Source of the DNA: Kaiparowitsia implicata GSE-PSE-MK54-09C
Lineage (GTDB): Bacteria; Cyanobacteriota; Cyanobacteriia; Elainellales; Elainellaceae
Direction: 5' to 3'
DNA length: 64,000 nt
NCBI GenBank assembly: GCA_019359435.1
Contig: JAHHHI010000065.1
Coordinates: 79,581 to 143,580 of the forward strand
Shown piece after piece: positions 63,874 through 64,000 of the stretch (position 1 is the stretch's first letter; every line of letters begins with the position of its first letter). Under the pieces are notes generated by a model. That model searched no databases, was not told the DNA's origin, and worked only from the letters and a program-made list of their open reading frames with translations. A program made the translations under genes and the position numbers.

Positions 63874-64000
63874 GGCGTTGCTGAATCAAGGGATGAACCT
63901 GGGAGGGACCGGGACATCGTCAAACTTGAGGGAGTGAAGTAGCAGGCGTACAGAGTGAGCCAGCATTTCTACGGACTTGGAGTAGCAGAGCGTTTTGCGA
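63874..64000 (-). mobile_element. IS1-family element, partial (window end)
   Basis: Begins with the terminal repeat GGCGTTGCTGAATCAAGGG, closely matching the left end of the element at 26404. The inside continues beyond the window. The sequence is close to the first copy but lacks its dyad-repeat insertion, so it is the less decayed of the two. Confidence 0.85.
63886..64000 (-). CDS. IS1-family transposase, C-terminal part (cut by window)
   Basis: The visible 37 codons read RKTLCYSKSVEMLAHSVRLL, then LHSLKFDDVPVPPRFIP and stop, the normal end of an IS1 InsB-type DDE transposase. No lesion is seen in this part; the rest lies outside the window, so activity cannot be judged. Confidence 0.8.
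   Translation of the reverse strand, partial: RKTLCYSKSVEMLAHSVRLLLHSLKFDDVPVPPRFIP

Overview
The window comes from a cyanobacterium. It carries a complete phycocyanin rod operon with phycobilisome linkers and lyases, an RbcR-type LysR regulator, a V4R/kinase cluster like the photosystem II assembly operon of Synechocystis, and very many copies of the HIP1 octamer GCGATCGC, inside genes and between them. The cpc gene order, with four cpcG-type linkers after cpcF, matches the arrangement known from Anabaena/Nostoc, but no phycoerythrocyanin (pec) genes are present. Genus cannot be fixed from the sequence alone.

Layout. 1-1.6 kb: a 2Fe-2S ferredoxin-like gene and a conserved unknown on the minus strand. 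1.9-5.8 kb: rbcR, an Ala-rich acidic protein, a DUF1824 protein and a pseudouridine synthase. 6.4-16.1 kb: cpcB-cpcA-cpcC1-cpcC2-cpcD-cpcE-cpcF-cpcG1-cpcG2-cpcL-cpcG4, closed by a strong intrinsic terminator. 16.4-25.0 kb: two tandem RTX proteins (a duplication that includes the upstream region), a filamentous-haemagglutinin-type exoprotein and a secreted TPR-CHAT protease-like protein. 25.2-27.5 kb: cbiD and an IS1-family element that truncates a DUF429 gene. 27.9-31.4 kb: an LptA/LptB/LptF-type lipopolysaccharide export operon and a DUF309 gene. 31.7-35.6 kb: an ECF-type nickel/cobalt uptake operon (lipoprotein, NikL-like protein, CbiM, CbiQ, CbiO). 35.6-42.5 kb: a broken sugar acetyltransferase, an XPB-like helicase, tpiA, a MoaD-like protein, a family 4 glycosyltransferase and a GHL10 glycosidase-like protein. 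42.6-47.4 kb: purL and purF. 47.5-49.5 kb: a glutathionyl-hydroquinone reductase and ygiD, separated by octamer and heptamer tandem arrays. 49.9-52.6 kb: a graveyard with a GXWXG/DUF4334 pseudogene and decayed ISAs1 and IS701 elements. 52.9-57.1 kb: a GAF histidine kinase, an MnmD-like methyltransferase, a thioredoxin and an NnrU/Z-ISO-like membrane protein. 57.2-61.6 kb: a V4R / FFG-NWD / phycobilisome-like / V4R / Ser-Thr kinase operon. 62.0-64 kb: glucokinase, a small conserved protein and the end of a second IS1-family copy.

How it fits together. The first third builds light-harvesting rods: alpha and beta phycocyanin, rod linkers, the alpha-subunit bilin lyase CpcE/F, three core-type CpcG linkers and one membrane-anchored CpcL. 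The far end carries a putative photosystem assembly module. Between them lie envelope biogenesis, secreted repeat proteins, metal uptake and purine synthesis genes.

The items most worth following up are a palindromic MITE-like repeat found twice, each time at a convergent gene junction and contacting a stop codon; the exoprotein/CHAT pair; the small protein with two FFG-NWD motifs in the V4R operon; a perfect 24-bp inverted repeat before cbiM; and a recurring signature of exact 10-15 bp tandem duplications, one of which breaks a gene. No tRNA, rRNA, CRISPR array or recognisable riboswitch was seen.
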